Shown: one piece after another, positions 33,076-45,300 of the stretch
Layout of the letters: every line of letters starts with the position of its first letter
Position numbering within the stretch: the stretch's first letter is position 1
Assembly: GCF_036785885.1 (NCBI RefSeq)
Contig: NC_092323.1
Coordinates: forward strand, 20,592,501-20,656,500
DNA length: 64,000 bases
Direction: 5' to 3'
Source of the DNA: Coffea arabica
Taxonomy: Eukaryota > Streptophyta > Magnoliopsida > Gentianales > Rubiaceae
Made by a program: the position numbers and the translations under genes
The notes under the pieces: model-generated
Told to the model about the DNA's origin: nothing
Databases searched by the model: none
The model's input: the letters and a program-made list of their open reading frames with translations, nothing else

Positions 33076-35131
33076 GGAGCAACAAATCATTAAGCAATAC
33101 TCTATAGTAGGCGCTCCCATAGGCCTAGATATGGCATATTTGATTTTTATGTATTCTTGTATAATATACTACATCTTAATGACGAACCAAGCTGAAGAGA
33201 TATTTTCTTTTGCCAATATCATGCCTAATTTCTCTTCCTACAAGCTAATAAAAAACAACTACATGATTCTTTCTTTCATTTGACTTAGAAAGGACAAATA
33301 ACAAAATGACTGACATGCAATTGGTTTGTTGAGAAATCGCAAATTACATGAACGATGTGAAATATCAGTAATGCATTTTCTTCTTTTTTTTTCAATAAAA
33401 TTTGTATATTTACCTCATGGTAGCTATCATCTTTGCATGCTTGATAGCTACAGCACTGCAGCTAGACTGGCAATGATGAACAACGAGATAGCTACTCATT
33501 TTCGTTGTCAGTTGTTGATCAAGAAACCTTTTCGACAACTTAAATGCAACTTGGATTAGTTTTCCAAATTTCTTACTGGCTTCCCAAACTAGAAGTTTCT
33601 CCGGTCTTTAATCGTGCTTAGACCATGAATGATGATCATTCTGATTAATGGTCAAGCGATGAAAATCTTGTCACTGCTTACCTAATTTAATTTGGTCCAA
33701 TGAGTGGTACAGTTAGAAGACAAATAGGACCCGTTTCACCATACACGTGCATATGGCATGTGTGTTGAGATCAACCTAAGATTGAATTTTTCTGGTTCGT
33801 ATGGCAGGGTGGAGAGTTCAAGAATGTGACAAGAAGTTTTGGTTAGATGTGGGGATGGCGGTTTTCTATTGGACTGTATTTCAAACGCCTTTACAATATT
33901 AAAAATATCTATGGACTTTGTTTCTAAGCATCGGTAATTTAAGCTCATTGCAAAAATTCCTAGACGACTGTCAAATTTTTGAATTATTCTTGTATTGAGA
34001 ACCTGATTTCTTTTTCCTAACATACTCTTATATTCTCTTAAAATTCAGGCTTAGAGAAAAATAGTTTTTGGGACTTGGAAGTAGAGGAAATGCTTAGAAA
34101 TTTATCCATTGTCTTTCATGTTATCTTTTTTCTTTTTTGGGTTATGGCTAAAACTTATTTTTATTTTTGTTATTGTATCTCTAATTTTATCAATCACTTT
34201 CTTAGTTGAATTTGCAATCCATTCAAATAATTTCTTCTCTCCATTTCTCAGACAGGGTGCTAGGAAAAGGTTTAAGAAACTACTTTGAAACTGAAGTTGC
34301 CTTTCATATGTAATTTAGAAGTTATTTTTCTCTCAATATTAGATCTTATATTTACTACCATGTTGTGATTTTTGCTACTAAGGCTTGTATATTGATTGTG
34401 AAGAAAAGTTTTGTTATAGCGTCACTTATGGTATATTGATTTTCTTTTATCTACTTGGTTGAATTCTTATCAAGTATCATATAGTGATCCCTATCAATTA
34501 ATTTTTGGCATTTTGTAGCATGGTCATCGATGAAAAGATGGCTTGGAAAAAGGGTATGGCCTGTCGATATGACTTGCGCTAGAACAACATATGATGATCT
34601 TTGCGTAGTAAGTGGTATTGTTTAAATATGTTGGTGGTTTAAAATTAGGAGTGTCGTATGTGCTCTTTACGCTGTCTTTGATTGTTCTTGTCAGGTACTT
34701 GAAATATCTTCTTAACTTTTTTCAACAAAGCATGGCAATGAATTCTAGTGCCTTGGCCGTGGTTTAACCAAAACTGTGAGCTTAATATTTGTACGTGAGT
34801 TTGTTGACTTCTCGCATGTCCTCTATTGGCGGATTTGATTGACAGAACATGGATAATGGAACATCAGAAGTTAGTAGAGTTTTGATCTTCATGCTTTCTT
34901 CTGCCCTTCTCTATAAATGTTTTTAGCAATTAGTCCTTATTTACGTGAACAATCACTTGCTACACAATCTACATCAGCTTTTATGATGATTTAAGCACTA
35001 ATTTGTACTTTCAATTCAACTAGCTAATCCAATTAAAATGTAGCTTCTCAAGTATTTTCGGATGAATGTTTAACTTAAATTGTAAGATAACTTATTTCCT
35101 TTTCACAACTGCTGACTTGATAACTTATAAT
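33076..35131. other. Intergenic, no gene recognised
   Basis: No open frame with a recognisable motif. T-rich stretches dominate from 33380 and 34100. Short frames such as 33326-33559 lack codon bias or domains. Confidence 0.45.
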
Positions 35132-35560
35132 TAAGGATGGTAATTGGGGTGGGTGTCCACGGGTGGGGAAAAATTCCCCCTCCCCCAATTAAAAAACGCG
35201 TGTATATATATTTAATTTAATTAGTTACAAACTTGTAATAATGATATTATTAATTATATGTATTATATAATATATGTTAGTATACATAATATAATTAATA
35301 TTATCAATTATACTAATAATTATATATGTCTACTAATAGAAATTATTAATTATTTATGCTAAATTTACTAATATATTTATACTGAATTCCTAATTACACT
35401 TAACACATTAACACTTTTTTCTCGAAAAAAAAAACACAATAATGACTTGATGATTGTATTTGTTTCAAAAGTGAAAACTTTAGTACTTTAATTGTATTTG
35501 TCTCGTCATATTGGATTGTATTCAAATAACTTTTATTTGAGTTTTTATGGGTTTCCAATG
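35132..35560 (+). mobile_element. Truncated copy of the GGGGCGGG-ended element
   Basis: It begins TTAAGGATGGTAATTGGGG and shares the AT-rich core (ATTACACTTAA, ATTGGATTGTATTCAAATAAC, ACTAATAGAAATTATTAATT) with the inverted complement of 40373-41137. Its GC-rich end block is shorter and the right third, including the second terminal repeat, is missing. Confidence 0.65.
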
Positions 35561-37105
35561 AAAAAATAGTACGTTATCTAGCTCTAAGGCCAGCTCAAGC
35601 ACTTATTGCTATTCTCCATCCTCACAGGCTCTGATTTGTTAGGATCCTTTTATTCCTGATTTTTTTTAGGTTATGTTTTTCTATGTTTTCTTCCCAATAA
35701 ATAATGTGAAGGAGGTGAAGCTTCAAGCCCGCATTAAATATTGGGCGGATCAGTTTCATCCTTATTTGGTTCACTTATTGCTTCGTAAGTATGGCCAAAG
35801 GGTATCTATAGCCGTGTTAGGTGGAATTGTACTTGTTACATGTATTGACGTGCACTTGCATTATGTAGCTGTACATGTAAACTTGTTTATTCTCTTCGTT
35901 AAGTTTGTTCATTTACATCAAATCTTGTAAGTTATACAACAGTTCATACCTAGTCAGTATTGCACCTAACCCATGTCCGTGTGTATATATATATATGGAC
36001 AAGGAGTTAGTGCAGTTATGTTTTGTACGATTCCGTTTAATTGTTGTACATATTCAAATTTTTATGTATAAATATATTATAATATTATACTGAATATATA
36101 TTAAATATTTTATTTATATACATTACTTTTATTTTAAATATAATAATATAATATAATATAATTGTACGTCAAGTAATATAAAAAGTATAATAACCAAATT
36201 GAACGGCATAGAATTCCAACATTACTGTTGCATGAGGACTGACTCGCAGCATTACCATGGTAAACCAAAGCAAGAAGAACCCTGCTAAGCCGCCATAGCA
36301 AAGGGAAATTAGGACCTCACCTTATTCATCAATTTCAAGCTAAAGAGTGCCTTTATTTCATATACAATCTCGAAGCGAACCTTGAATCACAGGAGTTCAA
36401 ATCTAAATACGGCTCCATCTGGGCAAGGAAGGAAACCAAAGACGGATCCATACAAAGATCTCAGTTCTTCCAAACGTAAATTAGGTACTAATGATGTATA
36501 AATCAATTTCAATGCAGAAGCCGACACAAGAATTTTCTGTGTGAGACCAGTTGTAGTGACAGGTTCATGAGTAAGAGTTATTGGCCTTACATTGGTTTGA
36601 GAGCAAAAGAAATATTGTGCAGAGCTTCCCTTTACTAAATTGAGGTATTAATTTCATGCTTCTACTTTTTTGCATATTTTACTTTTTAAAATAGGGTTTT
36701 TTCTTAAATTCTCTGATCTTATAATAATTAAATTCTATGTTGCTTGAAAACGGTGAGAGATTTTTTTGGGACCGAATATGAAATGAAGGTGTCTTCAACA
36801 TTGTTTATGTCACAATATTGTTTCAAGATTTGGATATTAGACGGAATCAATCTAAACCCATTTCAAAGTGATCCTGCCTAAGTTAGTCCCAAAACACATA
36901 TAGGTAAAATTGGACTCAAACCCATATGACTCGGTTCCATCTCAAACCCAAGCACATCCCGCCCATTTTGTCACCTCTATTTATAACCTACATAATCTAA
37001 GGGTTCTTGGCCTAATCAAGTTTAGTTTCCTACATGAGCATCATTCAACATCTTACATTTTGTAACTGGTCATCATATTCGTACATATAGGCTGCATAGC
37101 CATAT
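35561..37105. other. Intergenic, no gene recognised
   Basis: A T-rich open frame at 35673-35930 has no motif. The segment 36210-36620 has higher complexity, possibly a relic of transcribed sequence, but no reading frame is recognised. AT runs lie at 36060-36170. Confidence 0.4.
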
Positions 37106-37303
37106 ACTAACGAGTGTCTACTGATCACTTGTTAAAATATGTTTAAAGTGTTAGATTTTTGAAAAAGTAAGATTCACTAGAAAAAGTGTATAAATGCAAG
37201 GAATGATAAAAATTATTAATATCTGTATGTACATGAATTGATAGGTTAGGTAGAATTTAGATTTGTTAAATAAATGTACAATGCCACCTATTAGAAAATC
37301 CTT
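37106..37303. mobile_element. MITE family A, copy 3 (inverted)
   Basis: The reverse complement aligns with copies 1 and 2. It shares TTTTCTAATAGG near one end, CTACCTAACCTATCA against TTCCACCTAATCTATCA, and AAAAATCTAACA followed by ATTTTAAC.AGTG near the other. More diverged than the other two. Confidence 0.5.
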
Positions 37304-37339
37304 ATATTGAATATAAACTTTTAACAGTTAGCTAGTTTA

Positions 37340-38348
37340 GCCTTCGGGAATTGCCGAAATTATTACCAAGCTTAACTTTATGGACAGCCGCGTACACATC
37401 TGGAAACTCTGCAAGATACTTCATGACGCTAGTGATTGTGCTTTGCATAGTTGAGTAGCTTCCCAGTCATAAAGATGCCAAATTACTTGCAATGTCCTTG
37501 TCGAAAAATAACTGACCATTTTCATCTTTGCCAGGATCAAATGCCACATGAAGTCCGTCGCTGAAGATATGAATCATGTCCTGAAAGATCAATCCTTCTT
37601 TGCCTGATTGTTTCCTCAATCTCTTTCTGAATATGCCTGGCCGCTTTGAATGCATGATTCAGAGCCTTTCCTGGCAGGTTTATGGGAATTGATCGCAAAC
37701 CGTTGTCTATGTCCCGCATATCCTTTTGAAGTTTCTTAATTTTTCTTGGATCATTGAAGATTATATTACAGGACAAATTGAACAAGTATATCGCTGCAGC
37801 ATCACTAAGGCTCACTAGTTTGCAGTTTCAGTGTGCCTGCAAATGATTTTTGGTTGCCTCATCCATGAATCCAATGTATTCTCGACGCACATCTATCTTT
37901 AGAATCGATCGAAGAAGTTCACGCAGTGTGTTTGAGTCCTCACTGGAAGGCTTCTCTATCTTGGGAAATATTTCTTTATTGTACTCCGCCGCCAAACTTG
38001 GACCAACCTCTTCTCGTTCGAGAACAGAAACTTGGTCCCTTCGGCACCAGAAAAGATCACCGCGGTCTCTCCAATCAATGAAGTCTTGAAAATGGGGGAC
38101 GAATACTTATTCCACCTTTCTGTTAGAAACTCATATGTGAGACCTTGTCGACGTTTGGAAATGTACTCAAAAGTCTCTCCAATTAGAGGCCAGCCCATGG
38201 TACCTGGCAAAGGCTTTGGTTGTCCAACCCCAGCAAAGTTGGTTGTTACATTGTTGGACTTGTTTCTCAGGGTAAGCTTGTGTAGCAGACATGCGGCCAG
38301 AACTAGGGACAGAAGAAGAAACATCAACGGTAATAATTCCATCAGCAA
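37340..38348 (-). pseudogene. Cytochrome P450 pseudogene, CYP716-like (CYP85 clan)
   Basis: CYP716-type P450s oxidise triterpenes. The minus-strand reading starts at ATG 38348 with a membrane anchor, then PLPGTMGWPLIGETFEYIS and KYSSPIFKTSLIGETAV and FLFSNEKRLVQVW. A frameshift occurs near 37975. The other frame gives RELLRSILKIDV and YIGFMDEATKNHLQ, then a TGA where a tryptophan is expected (about 37825), then AAAIYLFNLSCN and SIPINLPGKALNHAFKAARHI. Another frameshift near 37610 leads to IHIFSDGLHVAFDPG, and a separate piece at 37345-37445 gives TSVMKYLAEFPDVYAAV. The ExxR, PERF and haem-binding regions are absent, so the 3' half is lost. It is not functional. Family assignment within the CYP85 clan is tentative. 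Confidence 0.8.
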
Positions 38349-38631
38349 CTTGGTGGAATTGGGGCTTTTCGTTTAGGTATAAATTGGGTGCGGAAGATTA
38401 GATTAGACAAAGAAAAGCAGAATGAAGAAAGCTACCACGCTGTAGGGATCATGAGTTTCCAGTTACACGCTTCAGTGCTTATATGACAGTTGTTGAATCC
38501 TGTTCGTGCTTAATTGAAAATAGAAACAATGCTTCTTGATCCCATCAACAAGGTCTGCTGAAATCTTGGAGAATATTCATTCGGCCACAGACATACAACC
38601 AACAATACGCGAACGCAAGAGACATACAACC

Positions 38632-38764
38632 AAGAATACATGAATGCAGTATTAGGTTTATGGATTCACGTTTGGAGGATTCGCGTATCCACACGTGAAT
38701 CCATAAACCTAATATTGCATGAATATGCGAATCCATAAACCTAATACTGCATTCATGTATTCTT
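38632..38764. repeat. Perfect 36-bp inverted repeat (hairpin)
   Basis: The arms 38632-38667 and 38729-38764 are exact reverse complements around a 61-bp loop. The loop contains a third, partial copy (38695-38720) that is complementary to the left arm with one mismatch. The arms carry GAATGCAGTATTAGGTTTAT. Upstream (38580-38635) the words GACATACAACCAA and AATACGCGAACGCA/AATACATGAATGCA also repeat. Function unknown. Confidence 0.85.
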
Positions 38765-40372
38765 TTTGTTTTTTCACAGGTGAACCGCCTTTGAAGTTAA
38801 CGTACAAAAAATGAAAAAAAAAAATCCATAAAGAACTGTGAATTTAGGCAGTGTGCACTGGCATTTCATAGGAACTGTGAATTTAGACTACGTATTTGTA
38901 TTTATTTGCATATCGTTCATATCTCGCAAATCTATAGTTTCCAAGATGACATAGGCATTACAATATTGTTAATAATAATTAATGATGTACCAGCATTTCT
39001 TTACGTCAACTTTATAGTTTTTTTTTTTTTAAGAATAAGGAACCAATGGAGTATTTTTTTTTTTTTTAATAATTACATTGTTTATTTTGAGTTCCATCAT
39101 AAAACAGATAAAAATTTGGATACACCACCAAATAATTGACATGTTAATAAACAAGTATCTAATCACTTTTACTAATGAGGTCTTGGTCTTAGCTGTCAAG
39201 ATCTCAAGATTTAGAAGTCTTGGTCCTAACCCTCCTTCTCATTGCCTATTTCTTAAATTTCAATTCTCCCTTATTAAAAAAAAAAAAGTTTTTTAACCAC
39301 TTTTTTCAATACATGTCAACAATAACAATTAAACTGTACATAGTTTTTTTTTTTTTTTTTTTTGTGAGGCCAATTATAGACCCAAATTGGATATCAAAAA
39401 TATGAAATATAAATCCAAGGGCTATTCCAGCAGGCTTGTTAATGAGCCTTATGATTGTACTTCACAAAGCCCAGGCAAAACAAATGTTAAAATCAGAACG
39501 TTGCTCGTAATAGGTCCGTCTAGATTCTAAACTGACCACATCACGGGCCTTAGAATAGGAAACGTACCAACCCAATTTGCGCTGCATCAGTGCATGACAT
39601 ACATGACAACAAAAACTGGCCAAAATAGAAGAATTTACAACTTGTTTCCCCAGAACAAAGAGATCCCACATGTTAAAAGGACAAAATATCCAGATTTAAT
39701 CTGGAAGCAAATTTTGTTGTCATAAATCATCCTATATTGTTGTATTTTTTAAGTGTTTTAATTATCTTGAATGTTTTTCCATATTTTAGAAGACAGTTAT
39801 TCTATACTGGTAAGTTTGATTCTCCACACACTGTGCATGTATCCTGGTTTATTTGTTTTCAGTCGATTTTACGATGATTTACAGTAAAATAATAAGAAGG
39901 TCTAAGTTTCAAAAGTTTTTTTTTTTTTTTTTTGTCTCAAGAGTACATGGAACTAATAGGAAACTTCTAATCGAAAAAAAAAATGCATTTGCAAAAAAAA
40001 TCTCATTAGGCTGCAAATCTCTCCAAACTAATCCCTCTTCATGTGACAGAGGTGGCCTCATTTGATGTACTTCAAAGAAGACCTGCGTGTTATCTGGTAA
40101 TGCAACTTTTTGATGAATGAATTTAAGCACTGTGGAACAATACAGGAAAGCACTTCCGTAGAAATGTGAAGAGTTTGTAGCATTTCACAAGGTATTATGT
40201 AACAGACGTACAGCAATAACGTAATTATATTTGTGTATATATAATAGACACTACCAGTAGTGGAACTTAATCGGTTAATTAGCTTTAATCTATATTCTAG
40301 AATTCATATCGAGCAAATTGGTAATATTAAATCCAATATCTACAAACTTTAACACGCAACGTGCAACACACT
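38765..40372. other. Intergenic with long poly-T tracts
   Basis: No gene. T tracts occur at 39020-39030, 39053-39068, 39345-39363 and 39917-39933. The open frames here are T-rich artefacts. Confidence 0.5.
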
Positions 40373-41137
40373 TAAAGATGGCAACGGGGCGGGGTTGGGG
40401 CGGGGGTCGTGCCTACAAATTCCCCCCGCCCCCTGCTCCCCTCGCCGTGCCCGGCTTCCCCCTGCGAGTGTCCCCGTGGAGCTAATAAAAATTTGTTATA
40501 TAATTTTATTATAGTTAAATTTTAGTAAATAATCAAGTACTAAAATATCAACACATCACTAAATTATTATTCATTATAATTTCATAATTAAAACTTATAA
40601 AAATAATCAAACAAAAGTTATTTGAATACAATCCAACATGATGAAATAAATATAATTAAAGTAGTCAAGTTTTCGTTTTTGGCGTAAATACAATCACTAA
40701 GTCATTATTGTGCTTGTGCTTTTTTTTTTTTAGAAAAAAATGTTATCGTATTAAGTGTAATTAGGAATTTAGTATAAATGTATTAATAAATTTAGTATAA
40801 CTAATTAATAATTTCTATTAGTAGTCATATATAATTATTAGTATAATTGATAATATCAGTTATATTACATATACTAATACATATTATATAATACATATAA
40901 CTAATAATATCATTATCATAAGTTTGTAACTAATTAAATTAAATATTATATAATAATTATATATATTTATATTTATATTTTTTTTTCAAGCGGGTGATGG
41001 GGTGGGGGAAGGGGCAGGGGTACACTCCCCCTCCCCCGCCCCGTTTCTAAACGGGGGGGAAATAATTCCCCCCGCCCCCGTCCCATTAGCTCCCGCAGCT
41101 GGGTGTCCGTGGCCACCCGCCCCTATTACCATCCTAA
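40373..41137 (-). mobile_element. Full copy of the GGGGCGGG-ended element, probable hAT MITE
   Basis: The ends are TTAAAGATGGCAACGGGGCG and, on the complement, TTTAGGATGGTAATAGGGGCG, imperfect inverted repeats continuing into GC-rich blocks of about 100 bp. These enclose an AT-rich core. Terminal GATGGCAACGGGG motifs are known from plant hAT MITEs, so hAT is likely, but I see no clean 8-bp duplication. The core matches 35132-35560 in inverted orientation. Confidence 0.65.
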
Positions 41138-42366
41138 ACATACGTTCTCCTATATCTGGAGCAAAGGAGGGTAACTAATTGAGGTAGGTAAACCATTTGT
41201 GGGGTAAGGTATTAATCAGACTACTTTTAGGTGAGAAAGTTAGAAAAATCCTAATGTGGGGGAAAAAAATGAGTCCATGCCTGCCTTTCAGTTAACAGCC
41301 AAACACCCTTGATACATGGGCTAATGGTGGAGATGACGTCCTGGGTTGAGACGTCGAATCATGAATGATTAGTGCATTTGTCAATGCACATCTGAAGTAG
41401 GGCAGTTGTAAAATAGGAAGAATGCTCTTACCATATGGCAGCAAATTGAGTAGAAATCAACTTCAAATAACTCCTAAAAGAGAGTATCCGTTTGGATTCC
41501 TTGTTTTTGCTTCTGTTTTTGAAAAACTGTTTTTCACATTCCAAATACTACACAGTAAATGTGTATTTTTAAAACAACTCCAAAAACACCATATCCAAAC
41601 ATTATATTAAAAACAACTCCATATGTATATTTCAATTATGTATATTATATATACATAAAAACTTGCGTTAGCTTTCTTCCTAATTAGTATTTCAAGCATT
41701 GTGATAATTGGTTTGCCTTTCGAGTCTTTGACGAATTAATTAAATGATTCCCATATATATATATATATATTGCGACAAATTATGTAACACTTAGATCACT
41801 TCATGTATTTATTGCTTTAGTCAAGTCAACTACTGATTTCTGCGAAAATAGTTTGGTCACTTTGCAGAATCATTCAAGACATACATAGTTGATTCAAGTA
41901 CAAATTGAGCTGTCCAACTCAAAGAAGATTGGAAAGGAGACAAAAATGAAACAAAGGGATTGGAGGCTTGTGTGGAGATCTTCCTAACGAAGATATCGGT
42001 GAATGAGATAATAGTCTTGTTTTTTTGGTGTTTGTTTTGAAATGAAATAAAGTGAATCCCAAAAAAATACAATAAAAACAACTTTTTTTTTAAAATGGAA
42101 AAAAAACTTGTTATCAACTTTTTTTTTAAAATGAAAAAAAAAAACTTGTTATCAAACAGAAAGGAAAAAAAGGAAACAAACAAAAGGAGAAAGACGGAGC
42201 GATGTCGTATTGACTCGTGCTTGGCTTTGGCGTGCAAGCCGGCTAGTAAAGGCAGTTCAAAATTGGGAATTGAAATATTGAATTTTGAGGGAAAGACAGA
42301 AGCCAAAAGCAGAAGCAAGATATTCCTCTTAAAGTCTCAAGCGAAATTTGTCAAAGGAGAAGAGAA
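41138..42366. promoter_or_regulatory. Region upstream of AUG4
   Basis: It contains a small AT-rich MITE relic at about 41489-41660 (ends GTTTGGATT and ATATCCAAAC, followed by sequence shared with 54393-54790), a (TA) run at 41752-41771, and a near-perfect 34-bp tandem duplication of A/T tracts at about 42078-42156. The 5' UTR of AUG4 is expected within 42200-42366. No TATA box is obvious. Confidence 0.4.
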
Positions 42367-45300
42367 ATGGGGAAGGGGATCGCAGCACAAAATCTAGGAG
42401 CAGACGCGATCCAGCTATTAAATCAGTTGGAGCGGCACTGCTTAGCTCCTGATGGTTCTCTCATTTCCAAATCCACTCACTACGACCTCCAACTCGTACT
42501 TTCTCTTCTCTCTCTCTCGAACAATATTACCTTCTTCCTTTCTCTATTTTATCACAAAATGAATTTGAGGTAAGAATTTAGTGTAAATGTGGATTGGATG
42601 CAGGCGAGGGAGGAAATGTGCAAAGAACGACAGCGTTCTTTGGAAGCCTTGGTATTCTCTCTACTGAGAATCTTCCTTTTTTTTTTGGGTTTGTTTGTTG
42701 CAGTTAGTTTTGTTTTCTTTTTTCTTTTTGACACATTTAATTGGAACCATCTGTGTTAATACAACCGTAGGCAATTTACATCGAGGCAATTGCAATGGTG
42801 GAAGAGTATCAGCAGGCGGTTTCAGTGGCTAATTTTGGGGGCATTCGCGATGTTCAGGGTCTTTACTCCCAGCTTGGCTTGAAGAATCCTCCTCAGGTTT
42901 TCTGATTCTTTTTCCTATATTTAACAGCAATTGTTGGGAGTATTTCTGTAAAATTTTCTAAGTAGTATATTTGTCTGCAAGATGGGAATGCGAAACTACT
43001 TTAGCCAAGCGTGCTGCCATTGTCAGTTTTCTGTGCCATGTAAGCTCGATATAAATGCATTTTATTGGCATCACTAGAGCTGATATGTATCAAAGTCTCA
43101 TGATGAAGTCATTCCCGAGCATCTGTTAATTATGTAGTTATATAAAGCAGTCTGTTGACCTGAGTAAAGGTAATATAGGTTGCATTTGAGTTCTCGCTCT
43201 TTCTGTGTATCTATCTTGTTCCCTGTCATTGAGCAGGATTTATCGATTTGAGCCCTGTAAAATGGACCCCACTTCCACAGACTTTTAATTGAAAATGTTT
43301 TACTTGAGGACATGTTAAAAATTGCACTGTGATATACATATTTCAGGTTTACGAGGCTCTTGAGCATCGAATGGTTGTGGCAGAAGCTGCTCAGAAGCTG
43401 AGGCTTCCCCTGATATCCAAGGATGGCGAAATACACGAGGAAGAAATTGAAAAATGGAGTATAATGTCAAGAAGCTCCCTTGATAGTACCTGTACCAGTG
43501 TCACAATTAGCTCAAGCTCAAATTCAACTAATTATACAAATATTTCAGCACTTGGCACCTCTGCTCCTGCCAGCACTATGATCTCAGGGGTTGTCGCTGA
43601 TGCATCAGAACCTGAAGTTGGTGGTGCTCCTAATCGATACCTCGGAATCACTCCTGCTTATTTGTGGCAAACTCAACTTCAGCAACTTCCATTACCTATG
43701 GTATGACATCAGATGCCTTTATCACATGGGACAGAGATTTCTTTACTGATAATTTGTGCAGTTAGAGAATGTCTTGTATGCTTGATCTGAAAACAACCTT
43801 TTGCTCTTTGGTTCCTTTGTATGACACATGATTAAGTGGAAGTTCTATTTCTGATATGTGAATCTTTTGTTAGTTGGAGCTACTTTGGAAGAATAAAATG
43901 TTGAACCAATGAACTAAAGACCTATTCTGTTATGCAACTGTAGGATATGGCAGAATACCAGATGTCACTTGCCCGTGAGATTGACAGTCGACTAGACATT
44001 AAGTCTGATAAGTTAATAGATGCTATGGTTACAGGTGACATCGGTATGTCAAGATATTTGTAATTGTTTCAATATTGTCCTAAAATATCCCTGCTTGTGG
44101 ATGTCGATTGGTTGCCTGGTCACTATTGTCCTTGAGGATTTGCTACTAGTGGCAAGTTCATTGACCTGGAAAAGCTACCAAGTTCATAGGCTAAAAGTTC
44201 TGATTATTGGTTGTTACACTCTTAAACTAACTTGATACTGACTGGACATCTGGGTGCCTGCGTTAATTCAAAATTTTGATAACTATGAAGCAATGAATAA
44301 TGAATAGGGAAAATGATCATCTTACTATATCGATTTTCTAGCCATGCTCATGTTATTTTTGCTGAACTACTGAGTATGACTTGCTTCAAATAGTTGCGTT
44401 CGCTCAACGCCCAATAGTAAACTTTTTCATACTTGAAGATTTTGGTCATTTTAAGTTTTGTTACAATGCTTGCTTGTAAACACTTCAAAGATGTAAAGTT
44501 CCTTTATCTTTGCAGATTCACCAACCAGTGGTCCAAATTCAACTGCTAGGCTCCCAGAAAGGTCTGAGCCTTGATCTAATTTTTTTTTCCGCACCTCAAT
44601 TACAAAGTTTCTGTTTTTATGGGTATATATGTTATCAAGTTAAAATGCTTCTTATGCACTGAGGCTGCTAGTTGATTCATTCTGATGTAAAGTGCCACAT
44701 CAAGTGTTGATAATTCAATGGACTCCCATAGTTTTGGTTGCATTTGCCAAATTTTCTTGTATCTTTCAGTGATCTTTTGCCGGTTCTTGTCAATGTGATT
44801 CCATTTAAACATGGATAAAATATTACTACCAGTCTCAGACTCTGATGACTCTTCTTAATGATTATTTAAATGCTCAAGAGGTTGTGCAAATGTTACTGTT
44901 TTGGCATTATGTTGAAGTGAAAAACAATCCACTGAAACATGTATGCCAGAATCTTCAATTTTAGAGAAAATTCTAGTAATGTGACCAAAGATTCAGGTTT
45001 TACCTCCTTTCCCGCCTTCCCACACCATTGCAGACCAAACAATAGTAATAATAACGTTAAAATACACATAATTGTGCCTTTTTTCCGCTTAATCAGAATT
45101 CCCCAAGTAATTACAGGGTCCAGCAGGATTATTTTGGATAGTCTGTATAACTTCTCTTGAATTAAGTACGTATGCATATCATTTTTAGGTCCTATTTTAC
45201 ACTAATATTAAATCATTAGTGCATAAATGTGATTAAGCAATAGATTGGCTTTTAACTTTAACAGGATAAAGTTGATTATTGAGGAGATTGAGAGAGAAGA

